Source: Planctomycetota bacterium
GTDB taxonomy: Bacteria; Planctomycetota; UBA1135; UBA2386
Direction of reading: 5' to 3'
Assembly: GCA_016713175.1 (NCBI GenBank)
Contig: JADJPQ010000009.1
Span: 310,001 to 374,000 of the forward strand
DNA: 64,000 bases
Each line of letters opens with the position of its first letter. Position 1 is the stretch's first letter. The notes below the pieces were generated by a model. It searched no databases and was not told the DNA's origin. It saw only the letters and a list, made by a program, of their open reading frames with translations. Position numbers and translations under genes: made by a program. Below, in pieces: positions 41,201 to 50,116 of the stretch.

Positions 41201-41839
41201 TCAGCGGAACAGCCGCGCCAGGTGTTCGTACAGCACGACCCACGCGTTCTGCCGGAATGCCGTGGCTCGGAAGAACTCGATCGCGAAGCCCTCGGTGCCA
41301 AAGAACGGTCGCAGAACCCAGGCCAGTTGGATGGCCAGGAACACGTACAGCAAGAGCCACGAGCGCAGCACGACGGTGTGGCGACGATCGCGCGCGATCA
41401 GTGGTCGATAGTGGCGGGTCAGGACCTTCTGTGCCGCCACGGTGGCCAGTGCGAACACCAGGCCGGCGGCGAGCGTCTCGGCGTACGGGTCGAGCAGGGT
41501 CACCATCAAGAACAGCGTGACCGGCGTCAGCGCTCCGAGCGCCAGTCCGAGCATGGTCTGGGCGGCCAGCAGCCCACGGCACGCGGCGCGGAGATCATCG
41601 CGGAGGCCCAGCACCGTGATCAGGACGTAGAACGCCGGCAGACACAGAATGGTGGAGAGCGACAGCAGGATCGGCACCTTGACGGCGGCGAACAGCACCA
41701 ACCAGAACTCACCAGACGAAGCGCCGAGCGCCGCTCCCTGCGTCGCGGCACCGAGGGTGCCGAGCAGCAGGCAATGCCGGATCGGCGGCAGCGACGCCGG
41801 GCTGCCGCGCAGCAGCCGTTCGACGGTGCGCCAGTTCAC
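41201..41839 (-). CDS. Membrane protein, paralog of upstream gene
   Basis: 212 residues from GTG at 41839, which overlaps the upstream stop as GTGA. Five hydrophobic segments are visible, and the end reads LAWVLRPFFGTEGFAIEFF, matching MGWLLRPFLGAPGAPFAWI of the neighbour. The two genes are therefore diverged tandem duplicates that may form a hetero-oligomer in the membrane. The N-terminal part (VERLLRGSPASLPPIRHCLLLGTL) also parallels the neighbour (VDRILRGHYLQPESL). No function is known for the family; the shared W-x-LRPF-x-G tail is its best handle. Confidence 0.75.
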   Translation of the reverse strand: MNWRTVERLLRGSPASLPPIRHCLLLGTLGAATQGAALGASSGEFWLVLFAAVKVPILLSLSTILCLPAFYVLITVLGLRDDLRAACRGLLAAQTMLGLALGALTPVTLFLMVTLLDPYAETLAAGLVFALATVAAQKVLTRHYRPLIARDRRHTVVLRSWLLLYVFLAIQLAWVLRPFFGTEGFAIEFFRATAFRQNAWVVLYEHLARLFR

Positions 41840-42723
41840 TGCGCGAACAGGTCGCGGATCGTGCGCAGGATCGCGGCGAAGACGTTGGACTCGCGTTCGC
41901 GGATCCAGGCGAACGGCGCGCCCGGGGCGCCGAGGAACGGCCGCAGCAGCCAGCCCATCTGTGCGCCGACGACGCCGTAGACGAGACACCAGATGGTCAG
42001 CACTGAACGGGCCTGATCGGCGGACCGGAGCTGGCGCAGCGACGAGCCGGCCGTTCGCGGAGCGGTTGGTTCGCCGGTCGGTGCAGGGGTTGCCGGCGTC
42101 GCGGCAGTTGCAACCGGATCGGCAGCGGTGTCAGCGGCGACGGCTGGCGGTGGCGGCGGTGTCGGTGCTGGTGCCGTGGCGGTTGGCGTCCGGGTCGTGA
42201 ACATCGCCTGCGTTGCGCGTCGCAGCACGATCAGGCCGAGGATGCCACCGATCGCGAAGAACGCGACGTTCAGCAGCAGCATGAACGGATAGCTCTCGGT
42301 GCTGGCGGCGAAGAACGCGAACACCGGACCGAGGCTGGCGAGCACGGCGACATCGACGACGACCGCGAGCAGCAACAAGCGGCAGGTGGCTTGCAGACTC
42401 AGCGGCGAGCGTTGCAGCGCGGAGAACACATACAGCGACGGGAACGTCACCGTCAGCGTCAACAGGAACAGCGCCGGCACCTTGATCGCGGTCGACAACA
42501 TCTGCAGCAGGGCCTGGCTGCCGCCCTGGAACGCCGCGTAGGTGCCCAGGCTGATGCCGTAGATCGCGCCGAGCACCAGGCCATACCGCGCCAGCACGCG
42601 GATCGGGATGTCGATGCGGCCGTCGGCGAGGCTCTCAGGCTGCAGATAATGGCCGCGCAGGATCCGGTCGACGGTCGCGAACGAACCGGAAGCGCGCTGC
42701 GGATCGGACGACGTCATCTTCAC
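41836..42723 (-). CDS. Membrane protein with W-x-LRPF-x-G tail motif
   Basis: 295 residues. Five to six hydrophobic segments lie at about 47-72, 77-105, 112-140 and 146-166, followed by a disordered loop of about 55 residues made of alanine, proline and threonine (170-225), and a last membrane segment with VYGVVGAQMGWLLRPFLGAPG before the end. The N-terminal LRGHYLQPESLADGRIDIP is polar. I know this tail motif only from uncharacterised bacterial membrane proteins. It is coupled to the paralog downstream by GTGA. Confidence 0.75.
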   Translation of the reverse strand: MKMTSSDPQRASGSFATVDRILRGHYLQPESLADGRIDIPIRVLARYGLVLGAIYGISLGTYAAFQGGSQALLQMLSTAIKVPALFLLTLTVTFPSLYVFSALQRSPLSLQATCRLLLLAVVVDVAVLASLGPVFAFFAASTESYPFMLLLNVAFFAIGGILGLIVLRRATQAMFTTRTPTATAPAPTPPPPPAVAADTAADPVATAATPATPAPTGEPTAPRTAGSSLRQLRSADQARSVLTIWCLVYGVVGAQMGWLLRPFLGAPGAPFAWIRERESNVFAAILRTIRDLFAQ

Positions 42724-42801
42724 AGACTACACACTTTGCGATACAAAGTCAACATGGCCGGATCGAGGTGTCGGCAGCGGCCCGGTTGCGACCCGACCCG
42801 G

Positions 42802-45489
42802 TCACCAGCCCGTCGTGAGTACCAGCCCGCGGCTGACGACCATCCCCGCACCGTTCGTTCCGGGAGAACCGGCGAGCAGTTGCGCGAACAGCCGCACGCC
42901 GACGAAGCGCGAGTCCGCCGGCAGCGCGATGCCGAAATTCGCGGTACCAGCGGTCACCGGGGCAGCCAGGGTGCCTTCGATCGAGGTCAACAGCACGCAG
43001 CCCGTCATCGCAAAGCCGTCGAGCGGGAACGGCAGCGGGCCGCCCGACCAGTTCTGATCGGACAAGCCGATGGCGAGGAAGGCGAACGGCTGGGCACCCG
43101 ACACGTTGCTGGCCAGCAGTCGCAGCGTGGAACCCAACCGTGCCGGTGCCGCGGTATCGACGTCGAGTTGTGGAGGCGACGGGTCGCCGACGCAGGCGGC
43201 GCCATAAGCGTTCGCGGTGGGTCGCATCACCGTCGCGGTCCATAGCCCTCGGCCCAACGTCGCCAGCACGAGCCGGCGTGGGCCCGGGCCGTGGGCGAAC
43301 GTGACTTCCTCACATACGACGTTGGCGGGACCGTCGTTGCTCGTCGACCAATGCGCGCCGCCATCGTCGCTGACGAACAGTCCGACCTCGGTTGCCGCGT
43401 AGAGCACGCTCGAATCGTCGGGATGCACCGCCAGGCCGTAGACCGGTGCCGCCGGCAGGGCCGTGGGCGCCGTGCCGCTGACTGGCTGCCAGGTCAGGCC
43501 GGCGTCGGTCGAGCGCCACAGATTGTCGGTCGCGAAGCCACCCAGACAGGCATAGACGGTGGTATTCAGCGACGGGTCGATGACCAGGCGCGTCAGCACG
43601 CGGGCTGGCAGCGGGTTGGTGGCGCCGTTGTCGTCGATCGCCGTCCACGTGGGCGCGGCGGCGGTGCCGTTCGTAGTGCGGAAGAGGCGGCCATCGTTGT
43701 GGCCGACGAAGATGCGGTCGGCGACCCCGGGGGTGATCGCGATCGATGCGATCAGGCTGCCGACGTTCGCCTTGATCGCCGTCCAGGTCGTGCCACTGCG
43801 CGGGTTGGTGGTGCGCCAGAGGCTGCGACCGCCGGCATAGAGGCGCTGGGCGTTGTTCGGGTCCAATCGCAGCGGGGCGATGAAGTTCGAGTTGCCGGCG
43901 CTGTTGTCGTTCATCCCCGAAGTGATCTGCGTCGCCGAGGCGCCGCCGTTGGTCGAACGATGCACGCCCAGGTACTGGTATTCCCCGTAGGTGTACTGCG
44001 GATTCGTCGGATCGATCTGAACCTGGCCGCCGTCGCCGCCAAACACCAGGTTGGCCGACGCGGCCGCGCCGAGCACGCGCAGCGTGCCGTTGTCCTGGGT
44101 GCCGCCGATGACGATGTCGCCGGTCGCGTGCCCGGCGGCGGCGTAGAACTGCGTCGAGCGCATGCTGGCATCGAGGTCACGCCAACCCGTTCCCTGCCCG
44201 GCCAGGGTGATGTCGTCGGCGACGTGCAGGCCGCCATCGGTGACCACGTAGACGCGGCGGTTGCCAGCGCCGTCGTAGTTGGGATCCGCCACCACCGCGT
44301 GCACGTCCAGGTGCGGATCGACCGTCATGATGTAGCCGTCGGTGATCCGGTTCCAGGTCACGCCGCCGTCGGTGGTGCGCCACACGTGCAGCGCGGTGGC
44401 GACCAGATGGTTGCCATCGGTCGGGTCGACCCACAGACCGTTGTAATAGTAGGTCGACCCGAGGTTGGTGCCGCTCGGCGTGCGTTGCGTCCAGTTGCTG
44501 CCGGAATCGGTCGAGCGCCACACCTTGCCACTGCTGGCGCCGCATTGCGCGTAGACGAGGCCCGGCGTGCCGCGGGCCCAGGCCAGCTCGATGCGCGAGC
44601 TCTCACCGCTCACGCTGGCCAGCCCGCTGCTGGCGAACTGCCAGGTCTGACCGGCGTCGCCAGAGACGATCACGTGATGCGTGGTGACGCCGCCGGGGGC
44701 CAGGTGCGCGACCGCGCGCGAGCCGTCCTCGGGATCGAACGCCACCTGGAACGAGAACGGATCGGCGACCAGGCCGGCGGTCACATCGGTCCACGTCTGC
44801 CCGCCATCGGTGGAGCGCGCGACACCGCCGGGGCGACGCGAGGCCAACAGCACGTTCGGGTCGTTGCGCGAAACGCTGATGCGCGTGGTGTGCTGCCACG
44901 TCGCCGTGGCCGGCAGCTGACTCCAGGTGATGCCGCCGTCGGTACTCTTGAGCACGCCGGCGCCGCGGATGAAGTGCGACACGCTTCGGGTCAGGTGGGC
45001 CAGCGAGTAATGACCTTCCCCGGTGCCGACGTACATGACGTCCGGATTCTGCGGCGTCAGGGTCACGCAACCGACCGATAGATTACTCCACCAGTCGTCG
45101 ACCTGCGTCCAGGAGTTGCCGCCGTTGTCACTGCGCCACAGACCGCCGCTGACGGCGCCGACCCAGAGGCGTTGGTTGTTGCGCGGGTCGATGGCGATCG
45201 CGCGCGAGCGCCCGGCGACGTTGTCAGGACCGCGCTGCGTCCACGCCAGCGGGCTCACGCCACCGGTGCGCAATGTCGTGGCGGCGGCGAGTGTGCGTTC
45301 GCGCTGCTGCAGCGCCAGCTGCCAGGCCCGTTCCGGAATGGCACCGTGTTCGTCGAGGTAACGCTCGAGCCGCCACAGCGCCGCCGCATTGGGGTACTCG
45401 GGTTCGACCTGGGCGTCGGGTGCGGGCACGACGCACGCGGCGAACAGCGTTGGCAGGAGGGACCACCACGGCAAGCGGGAGCTGGGCAT
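42802..45489 (-). CDS. Secreted BNR/sortilin-like beta-propeller protein
   Basis: 895 residues. The N-terminus is an export signal with a possible lipidation cysteine (LLPTLFAAC), though the lipobox is imperfect. From about 85 to 760 there are repeated blades with the BNR/Asp-box pattern S-x-D-x-G-x-(T/S)-W: RSDNGGNSWTQV, STDGGITWSQL, STDGGQTWTDV, TTDGGVTWNRI, STDAGLTWQPV. Such propellers occur in VPS10/sortilin-like proteins and glycosidase relatives, but the catalytic residues of sialidases are not seen. The last 110 residues (GAQPFAFLAIGLSD, FPLDGFAMTGCVLL, ADSRFVGVRLFAQ) form the C-terminal surface domain typical of this planctomycete group. Role unknown, probably binding at the cell surface. 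Confidence 0.78.
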   Translation of the reverse strand: MPSSRLPWWSLLPTLFAACVVPAPDAQVEPEYPNAAALWRLERYLDEHGAIPERAWQLALQQRERTLAAATTLRTGGVSPLAWTQRGPDNVAGRSRAIAIDPRNNQRLWVGAVSGGLWRSDNGGNSWTQVDDWWSNLSVGCVTLTPQNPDVMYVGTGEGHYSLAHLTRSVSHFIRGAGVLKSTDGGITWSQLPATATWQHTTRISVSRNDPNVLLASRRPGGVARSTDGGQTWTDVTAGLVADPFSFQVAFDPEDGSRAVAHLAPGGVTTHHVIVSGDAGQTWQFASSGLASVSGESSRIELAWARGTPGLVYAQCGASSGKVWRSTDSGSNWTQRTPSGTNLGSTYYYNGLWVDPTDGNHLVATALHVWRTTDGGVTWNRITDGYIMTVDPHLDVHAVVADPNYDGAGNRRVYVVTDGGLHVADDITLAGQGTGWRDLDASMRSTQFYAAAGHATGDIVIGGTQDNGTLRVLGAAASANLVFGGDGGQVQIDPTNPQYTYGEYQYLGVHRSTNGGASATQITSGMNDNSAGNSNFIAPLRLDPNNAQRLYAGGRSLWRTTNPRSGTTWTAIKANVGSLIASIAITPGVADRIFVGHNDGRLFRTTNGTAAAPTWTAIDDNGATNPLPARVLTRLVIDPSLNTTVYACLGGFATDNLWRSTDAGLTWQPVSGTAPTALPAAPVYGLAVHPDDSSVLYAATEVGLFVSDDGGAHWSTSNDGPANVVCEEVTFAHGPGPRRLVLATLGRGLWTATVMRPTANAYGAACVGDPSPPQLDVDTAAPARLGSTLRLLASNVSGAQPFAFLAIGLSDQNWSGGPLPFPLDGFAMTGCVLLTSIEGTLAAPVTAGTANFGIALPADSRFVGVRLFAQLLAGSPGTNGAGMVVSRGLVLTTGW

Positions 45490-45579
45490 CGAGGGAAGCG
45501 CGCAGGGGCGGTGCGCGGCCCCAGTCTATCGCCGCGTCTCCGCGACGTGGGTCGGGACCCTTCCGCGGTAGCGGCAGCC

Positions 45580-46500
45580 TCAGCGATGCGTCGGCACGCA
45601 CACGACGGGGACCTGGCAAGTGCGGGCGACCGATTCGGCGACCGAGCCCATCAGCAGGCGTGCCAGCCCGGTGCGACCGTGCGTGCCGATGACGACGAAC
45701 GCGGCGTTGGCATCGATGGCGGCGCGCCCGATCGCGCCGCCGGTGTCCGGCTCGATCACGGCATGGGTTTCGACGATCAGGTCGGTTGGCAGACTCGCCG
45801 CCAGCCGCCGCAGCGCCGCTACGCACTCCTCGCGATGCCGCCTCGGCTCATCGGGCGGCGGCGCGATCGGCGCCCCACCGCCGGCCGGCGGCGCGGTGAT
45901 CGGCGAGACCGTCGAGAACAGCACCAGAGGCAGCTTCAGCCGACGCGCCAGTTCAACGGCGGTCGGCAGCGCGGCACTGGCGGTGTCGGACAGGTCGGTC
46001 GTGAACAACACGGTGCGCCGTTCGGACCGCGGCAATCCGCGGGTGACCATGGCTTCGCTGATCAGCACGACCGGAACGCGGGCGCGGCGCAGCACGTTCT
46101 CGGCGACGCTGCCGAACACGGCGCGCTTGATACCGGTGCGCGCGTGCGTTGGCAGCACGATGGCGTCGGCGCGTGCAACGGTTGCCGCGGCGAGGATCGC
46201 GTCGACGGGGGCGCTGTCGGTGGCCAACTTGACGTGCAGCGGCTTCGACACGCGCACGCTGTCGGCCAGTTCCTGCACCTGCTGGCGGATGGCCTCGGTC
46301 GGCATCACCTGGGGCTGCGTCGCGAGCAACGGCGCGCCGTGGACCAACGGCACCGGGATCGGCACCGCGTGGAACAGCGTCACATGGGCCGCGAAGGAGT
46401 CCGCCAGCCGGGTCGCGAACGCGACGTGCGGGCGCAATTCTGGCGCGAGGTCCGTGGCGATCAGGAAATGGGGATGGGCCGCGGAGTGGCTGGCGGTCAT
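45580..46500 (-). CDS. Tandem universal stress protein
   Basis: 306 residues, two UspA domains in one chain (about 9-150 and 162-303). Each starts with an acidic strand (FLIATDLAPE, VLFTTDLSDT) and ends with the nucleotide-loop block: the second has GTHGRTGLARLLMGSVAE with a complete G-x2-G-x9-GS pattern, the first has PTHARTGIKRAVFGSVAE with alanine for the first glycine. So the C-terminal domain probably binds ATP, the first perhaps less well. Usp proteins support survival under stress or growth arrest. It stands alone between unrelated genes. Confidence 0.88.
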   Translation of the reverse strand: MTASHSAAHPHFLIATDLAPELRPHVAFATRLADSFAAHVTLFHAVPIPVPLVHGAPLLATQPQVMPTEAIRQQVQELADSVRVSKPLHVKLATDSAPVDAILAAATVARADAIVLPTHARTGIKRAVFGSVAENVLRRARVPVVLISEAMVTRGLPRSERRTVLFTTDLSDTASAALPTAVELARRLKLPLVLFSTVSPITAPPAGGGAPIAPPPDEPRRHREECVAALRRLAASLPTDLIVETHAVIEPDTGGAIGRAAIDANAAFVVIGTHGRTGLARLLMGSVAESVARTCQVPVVCVPTHR

Positions 46501-46572
46501 GCACCTAGCATCGCCCGCACTGCGCGGTCCGCCAATACGCGGAAAGACCCGGTCGGGCCCGGAGAACGGCGG

Positions 46573-47325
46573 TCATGCCGGCACTCGAGCCAGCACGAAC
46601 ACGACGCGGCAGCTCGACTCGTGCGCGCCGTCGTCGAGGCAATCGAGCAGGCACCCGCGGGCTGCCGGCCAGGCCGTTCCGAACCATTGTTGCAGCAGTG
46701 CCATGCGATCGAGGCGGCGCCGCCAGCCGTCGAGAACTTCCGGGCTGGCGCGACCGGCGAACGCGAACTCGGCATCGGGGAACGCGATGACCTCGACGAC
46801 GCTCAACCCGGCGTCCTCGACGCAATCCCGCAATCGCGAACCCATCCGGAAGTCGTAGCGGCCGGCAGTTCGCGCGTCGTCGCAGTAGGCCTCGAGCCTG
46901 GCCCGGACGTTCCTTGGCAGCGGGTGGTGTCCGAACAGGTCGTCGACCTCGGTCAACGCGACGAACGCGCCTGGCCGCAGTGCCATGATCCATCGCCTCA
47001 GTACCGGCGAGAAATCGGGGAAGTATGCGGCCGCAAACGAGCTCCAGAGCCCATCGGCGCGCAGGCTCGGCTCGCACCAGGTGCGCAGATCGCCCGCGTC
47101 GAAGGTCGCGTGGGGAATGCCGCGTTGCCGGGCGAACCGCAGGAACTCGTCGTGTCCGTCGATGCCATGGACCCTGGCGCCGCGGGCCGCGAGGTCGGCG
47201 GCCTGATCGCCGATCGCGCAACCGAGGTCGAGCACGCGATCGCCAGGGCGCAGCGGCAGCCGTTCGTAGTATCGCTGCCAGCCGCGCCAGCGGTGTTGTG
47301 CGTGCAGCTCGTCGATGACGGTCAT
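46573..47325 (-). CDS. SAM-dependent methyltransferase (class I)
   Basis: 250 residues. Motif I VLDLGCAIGDQAADLAARGA is at about 30-49, the acidic end of strand 2 is in VHGIDGHDEFLRFA, and motif IV region reads DGLWSSFAAAYFPDF, then the post-motif RWIMALRPGAFVALTEVDDLFG. These place it in the class I fold close to UbiE/Bud23-type enzymes. The substrate cannot be inferred. It starts 3 bases before the end of the HD-domain gene, so both are likely in one transcript. Confidence 0.82.
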   Translation of the reverse strand: MTVIDELHAQHRWRGWQRYYERLPLRPGDRVLDLGCAIGDQAADLAARGARVHGIDGHDEFLRFARQRGIPHATFDAGDLRTWCEPSLRADGLWSSFAAAYFPDFSPVLRRWIMALRPGAFVALTEVDDLFGHHPLPRNVRARLEAYCDDARTAGRYDFRMGSRLRDCVEDAGLSVVEVIAFPDAEFAFAGRASPEVLDGWRRRLDRMALLQQWFGTAWPAARGCLLDCLDDGAHESSCRVVFVLARVPA

Positions 47326-47328
47326 GGG

Positions 47329-47889
47329 TCATGAAAGCCGCTGCAGCCGGTCGACCGTTGCCGCCAGCAGGCGCGCCAGTCGATGCGGCCCGCGAGCGGT
47401 GAACACGCCGGCGAGTTCGCGATAGTACCAGAGCGTGCCGTCGCGACCGCCGGTGAAGCGTTGCCACAGGGCCATGCCGGCATCGGCGTGGTCCTCGACG
47501 ATGGTGCGGGCGTTGTAGAGTTTGTCGCACGCCGACACGAGCAGCACCTCGTCGGGCGCGTGTGCCAGGTGCTCGAGATAGCGTTCCTTGCGTTGTCGCC
47601 ACGGCGGTTTCGGAATGGTGTCGGCGTCGGTCAAGGCCGCCACCAGGTCGCCGACGCGGTTGCCGAACTCCTTGCGGATGCGCTGCAGTGTCGCCTGCCC
47701 GCCCTGGTCTTCGACCGCATCGTGCAGCAATGCGGCGATGGCCTGGTCTTCGTCGGCGCCGTGTTCGAGCGCCAGCGAGCAGACGCCGAGCAGGTGCGCG
47801 ACGTAGGGTGTGCCCGAGCCTTTGCGGGTCTGCTGGCGGTGCAGTTCGCTCGCCAGCAACAACGCGCGGTCGAAGCGGTCGGTGAGCAT
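47329..47889 (-). CDS. HD-domain hydrolase, SpoT/MESH1-like
   Basis: 186 residues. The metal-binding HD pattern is present: H in PYVAHLLGVCSLALEHG, HD in AIAALLHDAVEDQGG (about 53-54) with the ED pair, and a late aspartate in ACDKLYNARTIVED. RKGSGTPYVAH at about 22-32 is close to the (R/K)-x-x-G-x-PY-x-x-H of small (p)ppGpp hydrolases. There is no synthetase domain. It may hydrolyse (p)ppGpp or a related nucleotide, but other HD phosphohydrolases share these motifs. Confidence 0.8.
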   Translation of the reverse strand: MLTDRFDRALLLASELHRQQTRKGSGTPYVAHLLGVCSLALEHGADEDQAIAALLHDAVEDQGGQATLQRIRKEFGNRVGDLVAALTDADTIPKPPWRQRKERYLEHLAHAPDEVLLVSACDKLYNARTIVEDHADAGMALWQRFTGGRDGTLWYYRELAGVFTARGPHRLARLLAATVDRLQRLS

Positions 47890-47925
47890 GCCCGCATCAT
47901 CGCTGCGGGCTCGGCGAATGCACGT

Positions 47926-48318
47926 CTACGGGCCGATCGGCGCCGGCGGCACGCACCGTCGTTCTTCGGTGTCCAGCACCTGGCCCATCACGCGCACGCG
48001 GTCGACGACGACGGGCAGCAGCAACCAGCCGGTGCAACGGTAGGCGATCAGGATCCGTGGCAGCGCGCGGGTGTCGCCGGGTACGAACCCGGGCTTGGCG
48101 ACCAGCACGTGGTGTTCGGGCGTGTGCATGTGCCACCACGGCCAGCCCGGCGCCTGGGCGCAGCCCATGTCGGGCCCGGCTTCCCAGAACGCGGCGACCG
48201 GGGCACTGCCGCGGTCGTAGCAGACCTGGGCCTGGACCGCGCAGGCCAGCAGCAGGCAGCCTGGCAGCAGTGCGCGCAGCAGCCAGAACAGTCGGATCGG
48301 AAGGTGAGTCGTTTGCAT
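47926..48318 (-). CDS. Small secreted protein, unknown
   Basis: 130 residues from ATG at 48318, selected because GGGAGGTGAGG stands just before it and the N-terminus is a good signal peptide (PIRLFWLLRALLPGCLLLACAVQAQ). The mature part has three cysteines (near 33, 53 and 94) and ends with ERRCVPPAPIGP; it contains WPWWHMHTPEHHVLV, which is rich in aromatic and histidine residues and could bind a metal. No family recognised. Confidence 0.6.
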   Translation of the reverse strand: MQTTHLPIRLFWLLRALLPGCLLLACAVQAQVCYDRGSAPVAAFWEAGPDMGCAQAPGWPWWHMHTPEHHVLVAKPGFVPGDTRALPRILIAYRCTGWLLLPVVVDRVRVMGQVLDTEERRCVPPAPIGP

Positions 48319-48412
48319 GTTGATGTCCTCACCTCCCTGTGCACCGGATCGGCCAGCGGTTGCAGACAATCCGGAAAATCGCTGCATCTGGACGTCGTGC
48401 GCGACTGCCGCA

Positions 48413-48655
48413 CTACTTCGGCAGCTTGTTGTGCGAGCCGTCGCAGAAAGGCTTGGTCGCGGCGTGCTTGCAGCCGCACCAGGCGACCCTCTTCTTCTCT
48501 TTGAGGACCTCGATCTTCGGCACGATGCCGGTGCCGGCGTGTGAACCGTCGCAGTACGGCTGCTTCTTGCTGAGCCCGCAAGCGCACCACGCGTAGGTGC
48601 CGGGCTCACAATCGAGGACGTACGGGGTGCGGGAGGCGATCTTGGGTTCGGTCAT
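48413..48655 (-). CDS. Double CDGSH iron-sulfur protein
   Basis: 80 residues with two CDGSH zinc-finger-like cluster sites: CACGLSKKQPYCDGSH (about 24-39) and CGCKHAATKPFCDGSH (about 60-75). Each binds a [2Fe-2S] cluster with three cysteines and one histidine. The second has alanine where many members have serine or threonine after C-x-C-x2. Such compact double CDGSH proteins are soluble in bacteria and are linked with electron transfer or iron and redox sensing. The start gives a normal family N-terminus. Confidence 0.93.
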   Translation of the reverse strand: MTEPKIASRTPYVLDCEPGTYAWCACGLSKKQPYCDGSHAGTGIVPKIEVLKEKKRVAWCGCKHAATKPFCDGSHNKLPK

Positions 48656-48734
48656 GCGAGCAACTTAGCGTCGTGGGGCGCCGCGAACGAGGCGCAGGCC
48701 GACGCCGCGGGCGTCGACCGTTCGCCCTTGGCGT

Positions 48735-49025
48735 CTACCACTCCTCGAGGCGAAGACCGCCGACGCGTTGGAACTCGGCCTGGTTGCGAGTGGCCAGCGT
48801 CAGGTCGTGGGCGACAGCCATGGCGGCGATCATCATGTCGTTGCCCCCGATGGGCGTTCCGGCGCGGCGCAGGTTGGCCCGCAGCAAGCCGTAGTGGACG
48901 GCGCACTCATCATCGAAGGCAACCGAATCGAACATGCCGAAGAAACGCGCCAGCAGCCGAAGGTTGTCTTCCACACGCGTGCTGTTGCGAGCACCGTAGA
49001 ACAGTTCCGCCTTCACACCGAGCAG
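48735..49025 (-). pseudogene. vapC (PIN toxin) remnant lacking its N-terminus
   Basis: The last 96 codons of the frame read as a VapC-type PIN RNase: VKAELFYGARNSTRVEDNL, FDDECAVHYGLLRANLRRAGTPIGGNDMMIAAMA and LATRNQAEFQRVGGLRLEEW. The second and later acidic residues (E in KAELFYG, D in GGNDMMIAA) are kept. The first ~40 residues of VapC, with the LLDTN motif and first catalytic aspartate, are absent; the frame instead continues into unrelated surface-domain sequence. No vapB antitoxin gene precedes it. The toxin is therefore expected to be inactive. Confidence 0.75.
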
Positions 49026-49259
49026 AGCCGGATCTGGTCCGGGGTCGCGCCGGCGAAACGGCGCCGCAGGCGGGATCGTCTCCTGCCATGTGGCTCGCCC
49101 GTTCTGGTGCGGTGTTGCCTCGACCCAGCCGGGCTGACCGAGTGCGACGAACGCCTGGCAGCCGGCCATGCCGAAGGTGGCGAGGTCGTACGGCAACGGG
49201 TTGGGACCCCATTGCGTGTTCGAGAAGCTGACGATCATGAACGCCGACGCTGGCCCGCA
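49026..49259 (-). pseudogene. Fragment of a planctomycete secreted-protein C-terminal domain
   Basis: In frame with and upstream of the vapC remnant, codons from about 49259 read as a C-terminal surface domain like that ending the protein at 42802-45489: ASAFMIVSFSNTQWGPNPLP, YDLATFGMAGCQAFVAL, then NGRATWQETIPPAAP. It lacks the front of any such protein and runs directly into the toxin remnant. The upstream 150 bases (49260-49415) hold no recognisable gene. An ATG at 49238 could still give a 166-residue chimera. Confidence 0.6.
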
Positions 49260-49415
49260 CGCCGGGAAGCCCACTGCCGACACCCGGCGCAGTTGGCGTT
49301 GGAGGCGGCGCGTATCCTGAGCAACATGAGCCGTCGCCCGACAAGGCCGACGCGGTTCTGTCCGAGGATCTCGAGGCGCGTGAACGCGCGTGTGGCGACG
49401 GCGCACCACGCGCGG

Positions 49416-50054
49416 TCAGCAGTGCAGCGTGAGCGGAAGAGCCGGCCCGAGGTCGATGCGATGACCGCGTGCTGGCGTCAACGTGATCGCCATGTGGTGT
49501 TCTTCGCCGCGCACGATGTCCAGGCGGGGCAGCCGCAGCGCCCCCAGCGGCGAATCCGCGGCCAGTTCGGGCAGCGTCAGTTCCAGGTTCTGCAACCCGG
49601 CATCGCGCCAGGGGTGCGCGACGTCGGGCGGATCCCAGCGGGCACCGGGCGGCAGCGCGAACAGCATAGGCTCGCGCGCGCCGGCTGGATTGACGGCGAT
49701 GGGCATCGTGACACCCGGCGGCAGGTACGGCGCGGCGTAGGGGGCGGAGGCGAACGGCAGCTGACCCGAGGCCTCCGTGCACCGCAGCGCGATGCCGAAC
49801 GGTGACGTCCGGCGGTGCCGCCAGGCGGCTCGTTCCTCGAGTTCGAGTCTCGCGACGCCAGGCGACCGGGCCTCCGCGAGATCGCGCAGCCAGATCAGTT
49901 CGAGCATCAGGTCGGCGAAGAAGAAGCAGACGTTGGCCGTGCCCTGGCCAGGATGATTGCGCGCGCGGCCGACCCGCAGACCGGCGTCCAGCAGCCCTTG
50001 CTGTTCGGGAGCACCGGACTGGCAGAAGACATAGACGTGATCGAGGACCAGCAC
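49416..50054 (-). CDS. VOC-family (glyoxalase-like) protein
   Basis: 212 residues from GTG at 50054; the frame is open far upstream, but only as a shadow of the propeller gene. The start VLVLDHVYVFCQSGAPEQQGLLDAGLRVGRARNHPGQGTANVCFFF is typical of the glyoxalase-like VOC fold with the metal histidine in DHV and a later acidic ligand in LMLELIWL. The C-terminal half resembles a second VOC module with DIVRGEEHHMAITLT. Substrate unknown; some relatives act on lactones or quinone-like compounds. It lies 62 bases behind the propeller gene on the same strand. Confidence 0.72.
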   Translation of the reverse strand: MLVLDHVYVFCQSGAPEQQGLLDAGLRVGRARNHPGQGTANVCFFFADLMLELIWLRDLAEARSPGVARLELEERAAWRHRRTSPFGIALRCTEASGQLPFASAPYAAPYLPPGVTMPIAVNPAGAREPMLFALPPGARWDPPDVAHPWRDAGLQNLELTLPELAADSPLGALRLPRLDIVRGEEHHMAITLTPARGHRIDLGPALPLTLHC

Positions 50055-50116
50055 GCGTCGGCGAACGGTAGCCGACGGTGCCGTGCTCGAGGTGCGCGAA
50101 CCGCCGGCCGGCGCGT

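Noticed and set aside
45389..45692. Plus-strand frames opposite the BNR protein and Usp genes
   Set aside because: Both sense genes are well supported by domain motifs; the antisense frames have no motif.
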